A DNA stretch of 64,000 nt, taken from NCBI RefSeq assembly GCF_000743575.1, contig NZ_JQGC01000013.1:62001-126000 (forward strand). Reading direction: 5' to 3'. The DNA comes from Devosia riboflavina (GTDB lineage Bacteria; Pseudomonadota; Alphaproteobacteria; Rhizobiales; Devosiaceae). Under the pieces are notes generated by a model that made no database searches, was not told the origin of the DNA, and saw nothing but the letters and a program-made list of their open reading frames with translations. This document shows, piece after piece, positions 1 to 8,385 of this stretch. Within the stretch, counting starts at the first letter, position 1. Every line of letters begins with the position of its first letter. A program made the translations under genes and the position numbers.

Positions 1-519
1 GACATTGGAGGTGGCAATCAGGGTGACGCCGCCAGCGAAGAGCTTTTCGAATAGCCGGTCGAGCAGCATGGCATTGGTGATGTCGTGGACGTGGAACTCG
101 TCAAGACAAAGCACGCGCAGGCCCGACTTCAGGATGGGTTTTGTAACCGCCTCGACCGGATCGGCATCCTCGTTCTTGCCGCGCACCACCTTGCGGAAAG
201 CAGAAATGCCGGCATGCACTTCGTCCATGAACTCATGGAAATGGACGCGCCGCTTGTGACGCGTCGGCAGGGCGGCGAAGAACAGGTCCATGAGCATGGT
301 CTTGCCGCGGCCCACCTCGCCCACGAGGTAGAGCCCGCGCACCGATTTGTGCCTGGAGCGCAGACCCAGAAAACTCTTGGGCTTTGTGGCAATGAGATCG
401 TGCAGCACGCGATCGAAATACGCCGTTGCCTCGAGCTGCGCCGGATCGCTCGTCAGCGCGCCGCGCGCGACAAGGTCGAGATAGGCTTTGTGGACGGGAC
501 CCTGGAGGGAAGAGGTCAT
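1..519 (-). CDS. zapE: Cell division protein ZapE / AFG1-family ATPase (3' end outside window)
   Basis: Reverse-strand frame open from an ATG at 519 to the window edge, 173 codons, no stop, so the C-terminal half is missing. The translation starts MTSSLQGPVHKAYLDLVARG and carries a Walker A motif GEVGRGKT near residue 70 and a Walker B motif LCLDEFH near residue 145, in the order and spacing of the AFG1/ZapE P-loop ATPases. Members of this family interact with the division machinery in bacteria (ZapE) or with mitochondrial protein quality control (AFG1). The protein lacks a signal peptide and is expected to be cytoplasmic. Family assignment is firm; the cellular role here is by analogy. Confidence 0.88.
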   Translation of the reverse strand, partial: MTSSLQGPVHKAYLDLVARGALTSDPAQLEATAYFDRVLHDLIATKPKSFLGLRSRHKSVRGLYLVGEVGRGKTMLMDLFFAALPTRHKRRVHFHEFMDEVHAGISAFRKVVRGKNEDADPVEAVTKPILKSGLRVLCLDEFHVHDITNAMLLDRLFEKLFAGGVTLIATSNV

Positions 520-592
520 AGGCAGAGTTCCGATACCAAAGCCACCAAAACGCCATTCCCGCGGACGCGAAAAACTCCGTTGGAAACAGAGG

Positions 593-610
593 CCCCCGCT
601 TTCGCGGGGG
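593..610. repeat. Short GC-rich palindrome
   Basis: Seven-base arms (CCCCCGC at 593-599, GCGGGGG at 604-610) around a four-base loop, in the gap upstream of zapE. No T-run follows on either strand, so I do not call it a terminator. It resembles the scattered extragenic palindromes seen elsewhere in the window. Confidence 0.5.
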
Positions 611-644
611 TGACATGGTGGGGAGGCTGGACCGCAGGAGGTCA

Positions 645-672
645 AGAAAAGGCCGGTCGCTAAGGACCGGCC
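645..672 (-). terminator. Rho-independent terminator of the Inh-domain lipoprotein gene
   Basis: Perfect 8-bp stem GGCCGGTC/GACCGGCC (651-658 with 665-672) and a six-base loop. On the reverse strand it follows the stop of the lipoprotein gene by a few bases and is followed by TTTTCTT. Confidence 0.85.
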
Positions 673-678
673 CAAAAA

Positions 679-1281
679 TCAACGCGACATCGAGATCGCC
701 TGGCCGCCGCTCACGGTGCCGATGTAACGGCCGCCCGAGGGAGCGAGGAAGGCCGCGATATTGCCGTTATCATCATAGAGCTGCAACTGGCTGCCAACTT
801 GCTGCCAGCCGGTAACCGAAGCGATCTGCGGCACAGCACAGCCGGGAGACGAAGCCCGATAGTAGTTCGTACCGGTCTTGGCGGTCATCGGCAGGTTGAG
901 CTGGCAGGTGCCGGTGCCGGCCGAAACCGTCCACACGCCTTCCGGACCTGTCGAGAAGCCGGTCGCCGGGGCGCCGACATTGACGATCGAGCTATTGGTG
1001 CCGAGCTGGCCGGGGGCGGTCGCCGTGGCCGTGGTCATGGCCGGCGCACCGCCGAGAACCGGCGTGCCCGAGAGACCCGGGGCCGGCGTACCGGTCGCAC
1101 CGATTGCGGGCAACGTGCCCTGCTGCACTGAGGACGACTGCACCGGCTGCAACTGCTGCGGTGCGCGCACGACGTTGAGATCGGCCGTGTTGGACCGAGC
1201 GGTCGACGAACAACCGGCCAGCGCCAGCGCGACGAGGCCCAATCCAATCACGGAGCCGGCTCCGCGCATCCAAACCTTCAT
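679..1281 (-). CDS. Lipoprotein with AprI/Inh-type protease-inhibitor domain
   Basis: 200-residue protein with a lipoprotein signal ending in the lipobox LALAGC (Cys about residue 24), so it should be lipid-anchored in the envelope. A low-complexity linker rich in Ala, Gly, Thr and Pro (about 30-110) leads to a C-terminal domain (about 113-200) starting EGVWTVS, with two cysteines (GTCQLNL and SPGCAVP) and ending in GGRYIGTVSGGQAISMSR. This matches the AprI/Inh beta-barrel that inhibits serralysin-type metalloproteases; in rhizobia and relatives it is often found as a lipoprotein of the Omp19 type. No protease gene is nearby, so the target is unknown. Single-gene unit with its own terminator. 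Confidence 0.8.
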   Translation of the reverse strand: MKVWMRGAGSVIGLGLVALALAGCSSTARSNTADLNVVRAPQQLQPVQSSSVQQGTLPAIGATGTPAPGLSGTPVLGGAPAMTTATATAPGQLGTNSSIVNVGAPATGFSTGPEGVWTVSAGTGTCQLNLPMTAKTGTNYYRASSPGCAVPQIASVTGWQQVGSQLQLYDDNGNIAAFLAPSGGRYIGTVSGGQAISMSR

Positions 1282-1401
1282 TGGTCACTCCTGCCCGAAG
1301 GCTTAAAGGAAATTAACTCATTAGGCGGCTTATTAACCGAAGCTGCCTCTGGGTTCAACGCCCGACCCGCACAGAAAATCTCTCATTCCTTTATGGCAGT
1401 T

Positions 1402-1635
1402 TTAGGTGTTGGGCCCAGTCATGTCTTTCAACAACTCCTGGAACAGAAGCGTTGCATCGGCCGCTTCATCTTCCGGCACATCAATACCCACACCCTCGCG
1501 GCCAAAAAGGTTTGGCACGCCGGGCAGGCCGCCATCGCGCGGCTCGAGCGGATGAAAGCCATGGGCCCTCAAGGCCACGAGAATGATCCGCGCCACGCCT
1601 TCGTCGCGCACCTGGCCAATGGTAACAAAATCCAT
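1402..1635 (-). CDS. Small DUF2007-like putative signal-transducing protein
   Basis: 77-residue ORF starting MDFVTIGQVRDEGVARIILV. The pattern of a short beta strand, a helix with small residues (VARIILVALRAHGFHPL) and a second strand/helix around the acidic stretch VPEDEAADATLLFQELL resembles the single alpha/beta domain of DUF2007 proteins, which usually sit alone. I see no signal peptide, membrane segment or metal motif. SD-like GAGGAG lies just upstream of the ATG (reverse strand). The family call is by overall pattern only. Confidence 0.6.
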   Translation of the reverse strand: MDFVTIGQVRDEGVARIILVALRAHGFHPLEPRDGGLPGVPNLFGREGVGIDVPEDEAADATLLFQELLKDMTGPNT

Positions 1636-1825
1636 ATCCGCTCCTCTTCTCGCTCAATTGTGACCGGCTGACCGCTCGGCGGCAATGCCAATCCATGTTC
1701 AATCGAACGACTCAGCGTGCTTGTGACATTGCAAAAGCGGCGCGCAAATGATGCAGTGCGGCTAAAGCCCCGCAGGCGCAAGGCGATTTGCCTTACGACC
1801 AGAGAGGGCCCGAACAGGGAACGAG

Positions 1826-2926
1826 ATGGGCGCCTATATCATCCGCCGTCTACTGCTGATGATTCCGACGATCTTCGGCATCATGGCCGTTTCCTTTCTC
1901 ATCACCCAGTTCGCCCCCGGCGGCCCCGTGGAGCAGGCGCTGGCCAATATGTCGGGCCAGAATGTCGACCTCAGCGAACGTGTGACGGGCGGCGGCGACG
2001 AAACGTTGTCCCAGCCGCCACAGGGCGCTGGCCAGAAAGGCGGCGAATATCGCGGCCGTCAGGGTCTGCCGCCCGAACTCGTCGCGCGCATCGAAAAGCA
2101 GTTCGGCTTCGACAAGCCACCGCTCGAACGCTTCGGCGCCATGCTCTGGAACTATCTGCGCTTCGACTTCGGCGAGAGCTATTATCGTGACATTTCGGTG
2201 ATCGACCTGGTGAAGGAGAAAATGCCGGTCTCGATCTCGTTGGGACTATGGATGACGCTTATCGCTTATGGCGTTTCTATTCCTCTGGGGATCGCCAAAG
2301 CCCGCCGCGATGGCTCGCGCTTTGACGTCTGGACGTCCACGGTCGTCATCATCGGCTATGCGGTGCCCGGCTTTCTCGTCGCCATTGCGCTGGTCGTACT
2401 TTTTGCTGGCGGCAGTTTCTGGTCGGTATTCCCGCTGCGCGGGCTGACCTCGCCCGGCTTTGCCAATTTCCCGCTCTGGCGGCAGGTGCTCGACTATTTC
2501 TGGCACCTGGTCCTGCCTATCACCGCAATGGGGCTTGGCGCCTTTGCCACGGCGACGCTCCTCACCAAGAATTCCTTCCTCGATGAAATCTCCAAGCAAT
2601 ATGTGGTGACGGCCCGGGCCAAGGGGCTGACGGAAAATCGCGTGCTCTATGGTCACGTCTTCCGCAATGCCATGATGCTGATCATTGCCAGCTTCCCCGG
2701 CGCCTTTATCGGCGCTTTCTTCGGCGGCTCGCTGCTGATCGAAACCATCTTCTCGCTGGATGGCCTCGGCCTCCTCGGTTTCGAAGCCATTTCCACCCGC
2801 GATTATCCGGTGGTCTTTGCCACGCTCTACATCTTCTCGCTGCTCGGCCTCGTCATCGGGCTGATTTCCGACCTCGCCTATATGTGGGTCGATCCGCGGC
2901 TCGATTTCGAAAGCCGCGACACATGA
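1826..2926 (+). CDS. yejB: Microcin C/oligopeptide ABC transporter permease YejB
   Basis: 366-residue inner-membrane permease of the BPD_transp_1 family. Starts MGAYIIRRLLLMIPTIFGIM (first membrane segment), followed by a long extracytoplasmic insertion containing SGQNVDLSERVTGGG, which is typical of YejB compared with DppB. The EAA loop is visible as the stretch TARAKGLTENRVLYGHVFRNAM. The C-terminus ends in YMWVDPRLDFESRDT. First gene of yejB-yejE-(TA)-yejF-yejA. Its stop overlaps the yejE start by ATGA. In E. coli the Yej system imports peptides including microcin C; the native substrate here is unknown. Confidence 0.92.
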   Translation: MGAYIIRRLLLMIPTIFGIMAVSFLITQFAPGGPVEQALANMSGQNVDLSERVTGGGDETLSQPPQGAGQKGGEYRGRQGLPPELVARIEKQFGFDKPPLERFGAMLWNYLRFDFGESYYRDISVIDLVKEKMPVSISLGLWMTLIAYGVSIPLGIAKARRDGSRFDVWTSTVVIIGYAVPGFLVAIALVVLFAGGSFWSVFPLRGLTSPGFANFPLWRQVLDYFWHLVLPITAMGLGAFATATLLTKNSFLDEISKQYVVTARAKGLTENRVLYGHVFRNAMMLIIASFPGAFIGAFFGGSLLIETIFSLDGLGLLGFEAISTRDYPVVFATLYIFSLLGLVIGLISDLAYMWVDPRLDFESRDT

Positions 2927-4017
2927 CCATGTCGCCGCTCAACCAGCGCCGCTGGGCCAATTTCCGCGCCAACAAGCGTGGCTGGTGGTCGCTCTGGATT
3001 TTCCTCGTCCTCTTCGTAGTGACGCTTGGTGCAGAACTGGTCACCAACGACCGGCCCATCCTCGTGTCCTATAAGGGCGAACTGCTGGTGCCGGCCGTGG
3101 TCACCTATCCCGAGGCAAAATTCGGCGGCTTCCTTGCCACCACCGATTATCGCCAGCCCTTCATTGCCGATGAGATCGCTGCCAACGGCTGGGCCATCTG
3201 GCCGCCGGTGCGCTTCAGCCACGATACGGTGGATGGCTACCTTCCCGCCTCCGGCACCAATCCGCCAAGCTGGATGCAGAGCTGGGACCAGTTCTGCTCG
3301 CGCTATCCGCTGGGGGTGGCGGACCCGAACTGCAACCTCGGCAATTACCACTGGCTCGGCACCGACGATCGCGGCCGCGATGTGCTGGCGCGGCTGGTCT
3401 ACGGTTTTCGCATTTCCATCCTCTTCGGGCTCATCCTCACGTTCTTTTCGTCCATCATCGGCGTCTTCGCCGGGGCCGTGCAGGGCTATTTTGGCGGCTG
3501 GATCGACCTCATCGCCCAGCGCCTGATCGAAATCTGGACCTCCGTGCCGGCGCTCTATCTGTTGCTGATCATTTCGAGCGTCATCGCGCCCAGCTTCTGG
3601 GTGCTGCTGGGCATACTTCTGCTGTTCTCCTGGGTGTCGCTCGTGGGCATCGTGCGCGCCGAATTCCTGCGCGCCCGCAATTTTGAATATGTGAACGCGG
3701 CGCGGGCGCTGGGCGTCTCCAACGGCTTGATCATGTGGCGGCACCTCCTGCCCAACGCCATGGTGGCGACGCTAACCTTCATGCCCTTCATTCTCTCCGG
3801 CTCGGTGACGACGCTGACCTCGCTCGACTTTTTGGGATTCGGCCTGCCGCTCGGCTCGCCTTCGCTTGGTGAACTGCTGGCCCAGGGCAAGCGCAACCTG
3901 CAGGCGCCATGGCTCGGGCTCACCGGCTTTTTCACCATCGCCATCATGATGACTCTCCTGGTCTTCATCGGCGAAGCCGTCCGCGACGCCTTCGATCCGC
4001 GGAAGACGTTCAAATGA
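2923..4017 (+). CDS. yejE: Microcin C/oligopeptide ABC transporter permease YejE
   Basis: 364-residue permease. The frame is open upstream, but the ATG at 2923 overlaps the yejB stop as ATGA and gives the expected N-terminus MTMSPLNQRRWANFRANKRG. After the first membrane helix (WWSLWIFLVLFVVTLGAEL) comes a roughly 110-residue periplasmic insertion (about 40-150) typical of YejE, then HWLGTDDRGRDVLARLVYG, the hallmark entry to the DppC-type core, and the EAA loop YVNAARALGVSNGLIMWRHLLPNAM. Ends FDPRKTFK. Partner of YejB in the membrane channel. The next gene of the transporter is separated from it by a toxin-antitoxin pair. Confidence 0.92.
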   Translation: MTMSPLNQRRWANFRANKRGWWSLWIFLVLFVVTLGAELVTNDRPILVSYKGELLVPAVVTYPEAKFGGFLATTDYRQPFIADEIAANGWAIWPPVRFSHDTVDGYLPASGTNPPSWMQSWDQFCSRYPLGVADPNCNLGNYHWLGTDDRGRDVLARLVYGFRISILFGLILTFFSSIIGVFAGAVQGYFGGWIDLIAQRLIEIWTSVPALYLLLIISSVIAPSFWVLLGILLLFSWVSLVGIVRAEFLRARNFEYVNAARALGVSNGLIMWRHLLPNAMVATLTFMPFILSGSVTTLTSLDFLGFGLPLGSPSLGELLAQGKRNLQAPWLGLTGFFTIAIMMTLLVFIGEAVRDAFDPRKTFK

Positions 4018-4051
4018 GGTGTGATATGATAAGGGCCGAAGGAGACCTGCG

Positions 4052-4294
4052 ATGAACAAGATTGTTCTCGAGCACTATCCCTTGGAGAAACTTCCCGAGG
4101 ATATCCAGAAGGCTGTTGGTAGCGCGGGTTCGGTTACTTTGACCATCGAAACCGAACGCCCTGTGCCGCTCGATCGCGACAAGCTCGTGGCCGAACTAAG
4201 AGCGCTGAAATTGGGGATGCTGCCTGACAAGGGGCTAAGCCTTGAAGAAGCCACAAGGCAGGTACGGCAAGTGCGCGATGAGTGGGAGGACTGA
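4052..4294 (+). CDS. Putative antitoxin of a type II PIN toxin-antitoxin pair
   Basis: 80-residue acidic protein, MNKIVLEHYPLEKLPEDIQK..., preceded by a strong SD AAGGAGA (4039-4045, six bases before the ATG). It lies immediately upstream of a PIN-domain gene and its TGA overlaps the ATG of that gene (TGATG), the usual antitoxin-first layout. The C-terminal part (EEATRQVRQVRDEWED) looks like the flexible helical tail that antitoxins place over the toxin active site. I do not recognise a specific DNA-binding fold, so the antitoxin family is open. Codons such as CTA, TTG and AGA are more frequent here than in the flanking yej genes, which suggests acquisition from elsewhere. Confidence 0.75.
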   Translation: MNKIVLEHYPLEKLPEDIQKAVGSAGSVTLTIETERPVPLDRDKLVAELRALKLGMLPDKGLSLEEATRQVRQVRDEWED

Positions 4295-4803
4295 TGCGGA
4301 AATTTCTTCGCATCTATGTCGACACGAATGTGTTCATAGCCCTCAAGGAAACGGGCGGGAACCTGGGTTTGAAACTAGTCGAACTATTGGCCCGGGCGCC
4401 GATAGGTCCAAACCCGCTATTGGCGACCAGCGAACTGACACTAGCGGAGCTACTGACCAAACCGTATGCCGAAGGGCGTGATGACCTCATCGATCAGTAC
4501 GACAACTGGATTGTCCGCAGCGATTGGTTGGAAGTTGGACCGGTAACGCGTGACGTCCTTTGGTACGCGGCCGTTCTTCGGTCAAACTACCGAGGTCTGA
4601 AACTCCCGGACGCAATTCACATTTCCACTGCCATCGGACTTGGTTGTTCGCACTTCCTGACGAACGACATGGGCATCAAGGACAGCTACAAGGTGCTGCA
4701 CAAGCGCTATGGCTTGACGAAGATATCGGAACCTCTGGAGGTTGTCCGTCCAACCGTCGACGTGCTCGACGAAATCCTCTCCGACTTAAGAGCAGATCGC
4801 TAG
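4294..4803 (+). CDS. PIN-domain ribonuclease toxin (VapC-like)
   Basis: 169 residues from the ATG at 4294, which overlaps the antitoxin stop and follows GGGAGGA; an in-frame GTG at 4282 is the alternative. PIN signatures: YVDTNVFIAL (Asp10), SELTLAELL (Glu47 or Glu52), GLKLPDAIHI (Asp106) and FLTNDMGI (Asp125), the acidic quartet that binds Mg in VapC-type RNases. Expected to cleave RNA in the cytoplasm when not held by the upstream antitoxin. Unusually, the TAG stop overlaps the GTG start of yejF (TAGTG), so translation of an ABC ATPase may be coupled to translation of a toxin. Codon use differs from the yej genes around it. Confidence 0.88.
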   Translation: MRKFLRIYVDTNVFIALKETGGNLGLKLVELLARAPIGPNPLLATSELTLAELLTKPYAEGRDDLIDQYDNWIVRSDWLEVGPVTRDVLWYAAVLRSNYRGLKLPDAIHISTAIGLGCSHFLTNDMGIKDSYKVLHKRYGLTKISEPLEVVRPTVDVLDEILSDLRADR

Positions 4804-6422
4804 TGCTTCCCCTCCTCTCCGTCCGAGACTTGACCATCCGGTTCGGCGCCTTCGAGGCGGCAAAGAAGGTCAGCTTCGATATCGCGCCGGGCGAAACGCT
4901 GGCGTTGGTGGGCGAAAGCGGCTCGGGAAAGTCGGTGACGGCGCTGTCCATCCTGAAACTCCTGCCGCCTTCGGCCACACTCGAAGGCACGATTGCGCTC
5001 GATGGGCAAAACCTCGTCAGCGCCTCCGCCACGCAATTGCGCGGCGTGCGCGGCAACGAAGTCGGCATGATCTTTCAGGAGCCGATGAGCTCGCTGAACC
5101 CGGTGCATACAGTAGGCAAACAGATCGGCGAAATCCTCGAGACCCATCAGGGCATGCGCCAGACGGCGGCACGCAAGCGCACGCTTGAACTGCTGGCTGA
5201 AGTCGGCATTCCCGACCCGGAACGGCGCGTAGATGATTATCCACACCAGCTTTCGGGCGGCCAGCGCCAGCGTGTCATGATCGCCATGGCGCTGGCGAAC
5301 AATCCAAAACTTCTTATAGCCGATGAGCCGACCACGGCGCTCGACGTGACGGTACAGGCGCAGATCCTGGCGCTGCTGAAAAAGCTGCAGCGCCAGCACG
5401 GCATGGCCATGCTGTTCATCACCCATGACCTGACCATCGTGCGCAAGATTGCCGACCGCGTCTCCGTCATGACCCAGGGCGAGGTCGTCGAGAGCGGACC
5501 GACGGCGGACATCTTCGCTAACCCCAAGCACGCCTATACGCAAAAACTGCTGGCGGCCTCACCGAGAGGCGCGCCGGTGCTACCCAAATCCGCGTCGCCC
5601 GTACTGGTCGAGACCAAAGACCTGAAAGTCTGGTTCCCGATCAAGCGCGGCCTGTTGCGCCGCACGGTCGGGCATATCAGGGCCGTCGATGGCGTCGATA
5701 TCGCCATCCACAAGGGCGAGACTCTGGGCGTCGTCGGCGAAAGCGGCTCGGGAAAGTCGTCGCTCGGCTATGCCCTGCTGCGGCTCATTCCCTCAGACGG
5801 CAAAATCGTCATACTGGGCCAGGACATTGCCGGGCGCTCGGGCCGCGCCATGCGCCCGATGCGGAAGCATATGCAGATCGTCTTTCAGGACCCGTTCGGC
5901 TCTCTGAGCCCCCGCATGTCGGTGGGCGAGATCGTCGAAGAGGGCCTCAAGGTCCATATGCCGCGGCTGAACGTGGCCGAGCGCGAGGCCAAGGTTGTCG
6001 CCGTGCTCAACGAAGTCGGGCTCGATCCCAAGGCGGCCAATCGCTATCCGCATGAATTCTCCGGCGGCCAGCGCCAGCGTATCGCCATTGCCCGCGCGCT
6101 CGTGCTGGAGCCCGATTTCCTGGTGCTCGACGAGCCGACCTCGGCACTCGATATTTCCATCCAAGCGCAGGTCATTGACCTCCTGCGCGATGTGCAGCGC
6201 CGCCGCGACCTGACCTACCTCTTCATCAGCCACGACCTGCGCGTGGTGAAAGCGCTGGCCCATTCGGTCGTCGTCATGCGCAATGGCAGGATCGTAGAAG
6301 CCGGCCCCGCCGCAGCCATTTTCGCCCGGCCGCGCGATCCCTATACGCGCCAATTGATGGCCGCGGCCTTCGATATCGAAACCACAACCGACGGGTTGTT
6401 CCCGGCGGAAGAAACCGACTAA
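4803..6422 (+). CDS. yejF: Microcin C/oligopeptide ABC transporter ATP-binding protein YejF
   Basis: 539 residues from GTG 4803, chosen because it abuts the toxin stop (TAGTG) and gives the standard N-terminus [20 protein letters not shown]; the frame runs open further upstream but only as toxin-gene shadow. Two full ABC modules are fused. Module 1 has Walker A GESGSGKS, signature LSGGQRQR and Walker B LLIADEPT. Module 2 starts near residue 270 and has [16 protein letters not shown] and FLVLDEPTS. The fused tandem layout is diagnostic for YejF versus separate DppD/DppF. It powers YejB/YejE. Confidence 0.92.
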   Translation: MLPLLSVRDLTIRFGAFEAAKKVSFDIAPGETLALVGESGSGKSVTALSILKLLPPSATLEGTIALDGQNLVSASATQLRGVRGNEVGMIFQEPMSSLNPVHTVGKQIGEILETHQGMRQTAARKRTLELLAEVGIPDPERRVDDYPHQLSGGQRQRVMIAMALANNPKLLIADEPTTALDVTVQAQILALLKKLQRQHGMAMLFITHDLTIVRKIADRVSVMTQGEVVESGPTADIFANPKHAYTQKLLAASPRGAPVLPKSASPVLVETKDLKVWFPIKRGLLRRTVGHIRAVDGVDIAIHKGETLGVVGESGSGKSSLGYALLRLIPSDGKIVILGQDIAGRSGRAMRPMRKHMQIVFQDPFGSLSPRMSVGEIVEEGLKVHMPRLNVAEREAKVVAVLNEVGLDPKAANRYPHEFSGGQRQRIAIARALVLEPDFLVLDEPTSALDISIQAQVIDLLRDVQRRRDLTYLFISHDLRVVKALAHSVVVMRNGRIVEAGPAAAIFARPRDPYTRQLMAAAFDIETTTDGLFPAEETD

Positions 6423-6453
6423 CTTCAGCGCTAGACAAAAGCGGAGCCAGACA

Positions 6454-8307
6454 ATGAAGCTCTCGACCCTCCTCGCCTCCGGCCTTCTCGCGCTTGGCCT
6501 TGCCGCGCCAGCCCTGGCGCAGACCCCGACCGGCGTCTGGGTACATGCCGATAGCCTCACCGAGGCCCCGAAATATGCCGAGGGCTTTGCCCATTTCGAC
6601 TACGTCAATCCCGATGCGCCCAAAGGCGGCACGGTGCGGATGGGCGATCGCGGCGGCTTCGACACGTTCAATCCCCTCCTGCCCAAGGGCGAAGTTGCGA
6701 GCGGCATCGGGCTCATCTACGAAACCCTCCTTACTGCGTCGCTCGACGAGGTGAACACCTCCTACGGCATGCTGGCCGATGCCATGAAGGTGGCCGACGA
6801 CTATGGCTCGGTGACCTTCCGCATGGATCCCAAGGCGCGCTGGCACGATGGCGAGCCGGTGACCGCCGAAGACGTCGTCTGGTCGTTCGAAAAATCCAAG
6901 GAACTGAGCCCGATCTACGCCCAGTATTACGCCAATATCACCACGGCGGAAGTGACGGCAGCAGGCGAAGTAACCTTCACCTTCGACATGACCGGTAACC
7001 GCGAACTGCCCCATATTCTCGGCCAGCTCCTCGTTCTGCCGCAGCATTGGTGGGAAGGCACCGATGCCAATGGCAAGCAGCGCAATCTCGGCGAGTCCAC
7101 ACTCGAGCCGCCGCTAGGCTCCGGCCCCTATAAGCTCGCGAGCTTCGAAGCCGGCCGTTCGGTGACCTATGAGCGCGTCGACGACTACTGGGCCAAGGAC
7201 CACCCGACCCAGGTGGGCACCAACAATTTCGACGAAATCCGCTACGAATATTTCCTCGATGAATCGGTCTGGTTCGAAGCTTTCAAGGGCGATCAGTTCG
7301 ATTTCTGGAGCGAATACACTGCTCGCCGCTGGGCCACGGGCTTCGATTTCCCCGCCGTCGCCGATGGGCGCGTGATCAAGGAAGAGTTCCCGCAGGACTA
7401 TAATGGCCGCGGCGAAATGGTGGGTTTCATTCCGAACCTGCGCCGCGAAAAGTTCCAGGACCAGCGCGTGCGCCGGGCGCTGAACTATGCCTTCGATTTC
7501 GAGGAGTTGAACAACACCATTTTCTATAACCAGTATGCCCGGGTGAACTCCTACTTCTTCGGCCTGCCCTTCGCCGCCAAGGGCCTGCCGCAGGGCGAGG
7601 TGCTGGATATCCTCGAAAGCGTCAGGGATCAGGTGCCCGAAACGGTCTTCACCGAGGAATATGTCAATCCGGTCAACGGCGACCCGACCAAACTCAGAGA
7701 GAACCTGCGCAAGGCGCTGGGGCTCCTTACAGAAGCGGGCTACACGCTCAACGGTACCCAGCTCGTCGACGCCAATGGCCAGCAACTCACCTTCGAAATC
7801 CTGATGCACCAGCCGACGCTGGAGGCCATCGCCGCCAATCTGCAGCGCAATCTCGGGCAGATCGGCATCGCGGTGAATGTCCGCATGGTCGACACGCCGC
7901 AATATATCAACCGCCTGCGCAGCTTCGATTATGACATGATCTATGCGAGCTGGGCCCAGTCCTATTCGCCGGGCAATGAGCAGCGCTATTTCTTTGGTTC
8001 GTCCAGCGCCAATGAAGAAGGCTCGCGCAACTATGCCGGCATTGCCGATCCGGGCGTGGACGCGCTGATCGACCAACTGATTGCGACGCAGGATCGTGAC
8101 ACCCAGTTGGCCGTCACCGAAGCGCTCGATCGCGTTCTGCTCTCGCACGATTTCGTCGTGCCGGGCTATTCCCTGCGCTATTCACGCACCGCCCGCTGGG
8201 ACCGTTTTAGCCGCCCGGAAACGCTGCCGGAATTTGCCAATGGTTTCCCCACCATTTGGTGGTGGGACGCGGAAAAGGCAGCAAAGACCGGAGGCGCGGG
8301 CCAGTAA
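6454..8307 (+). CDS. yejA: Extracellular solute-binding protein, family 5 (YejA-like)
   Basis: 617 residues with a Sec signal MKLSTLLASGLLALGLAAPALAQ cleaved after AQ. The mature part shows the family-5 binding-protein features: YVNPDAPKGGTVRMG, WHDGEPVTAEDVVWSFE, and the late repeat LNYAFDFEELN. The YVNPDAPKGG motif and the size fit YejA-like periplasmic receptors. Transcribed in the same direction 31 bases after yejF, as last transporter gene; in E. coli yejA comes first, so gene order is rearranged (B-E-F-A). Expected periplasmic partner of YejBEF. Confidence 0.9.
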   Translation: MKLSTLLASGLLALGLAAPALAQTPTGVWVHADSLTEAPKYAEGFAHFDYVNPDAPKGGTVRMGDRGGFDTFNPLLPKGEVASGIGLIYETLLTASLDEVNTSYGMLADAMKVADDYGSVTFRMDPKARWHDGEPVTAEDVVWSFEKSKELSPIYAQYYANITTAEVTAAGEVTFTFDMTGNRELPHILGQLLVLPQHWWEGTDANGKQRNLGESTLEPPLGSGPYKLASFEAGRSVTYERVDDYWAKDHPTQVGTNNFDEIRYEYFLDESVWFEAFKGDQFDFWSEYTARRWATGFDFPAVADGRVIKEEFPQDYNGRGEMVGFIPNLRREKFQDQRVRRALNYAFDFEELNNTIFYNQYARVNSYFFGLPFAAKGLPQGEVLDILESVRDQVPETVFTEEYVNPVNGDPTKLRENLRKALGLLTEAGYTLNGTQLVDANGQQLTFEILMHQPTLEAIAANLQRNLGQIGIAVNVRMVDTPQYINRLRSFDYDMIYASWAQSYSPGNEQRYFFGSSSANEEGSRNYAGIADPGVDALIDQLIATQDRDTQLAVTEALDRVLLSHDFVVPGYSLRYSRTARWDRFSRPETLPEFANGFPTIWWWDAEKAAKTGGAGQ

Positions 8308-8385
8308 TCCTGTCACGACAGTGTCGTCGGCCCTGTGCAGTTATCCGCCCGCCGTATGGGCGATATTTCTACAAGGACTTTGGGC

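Noticed and set aside
593..610. Palindrome upstream of zapE as a terminator
   Set aside because: No T-run on either side and no gene ending next to it on the plus strand.
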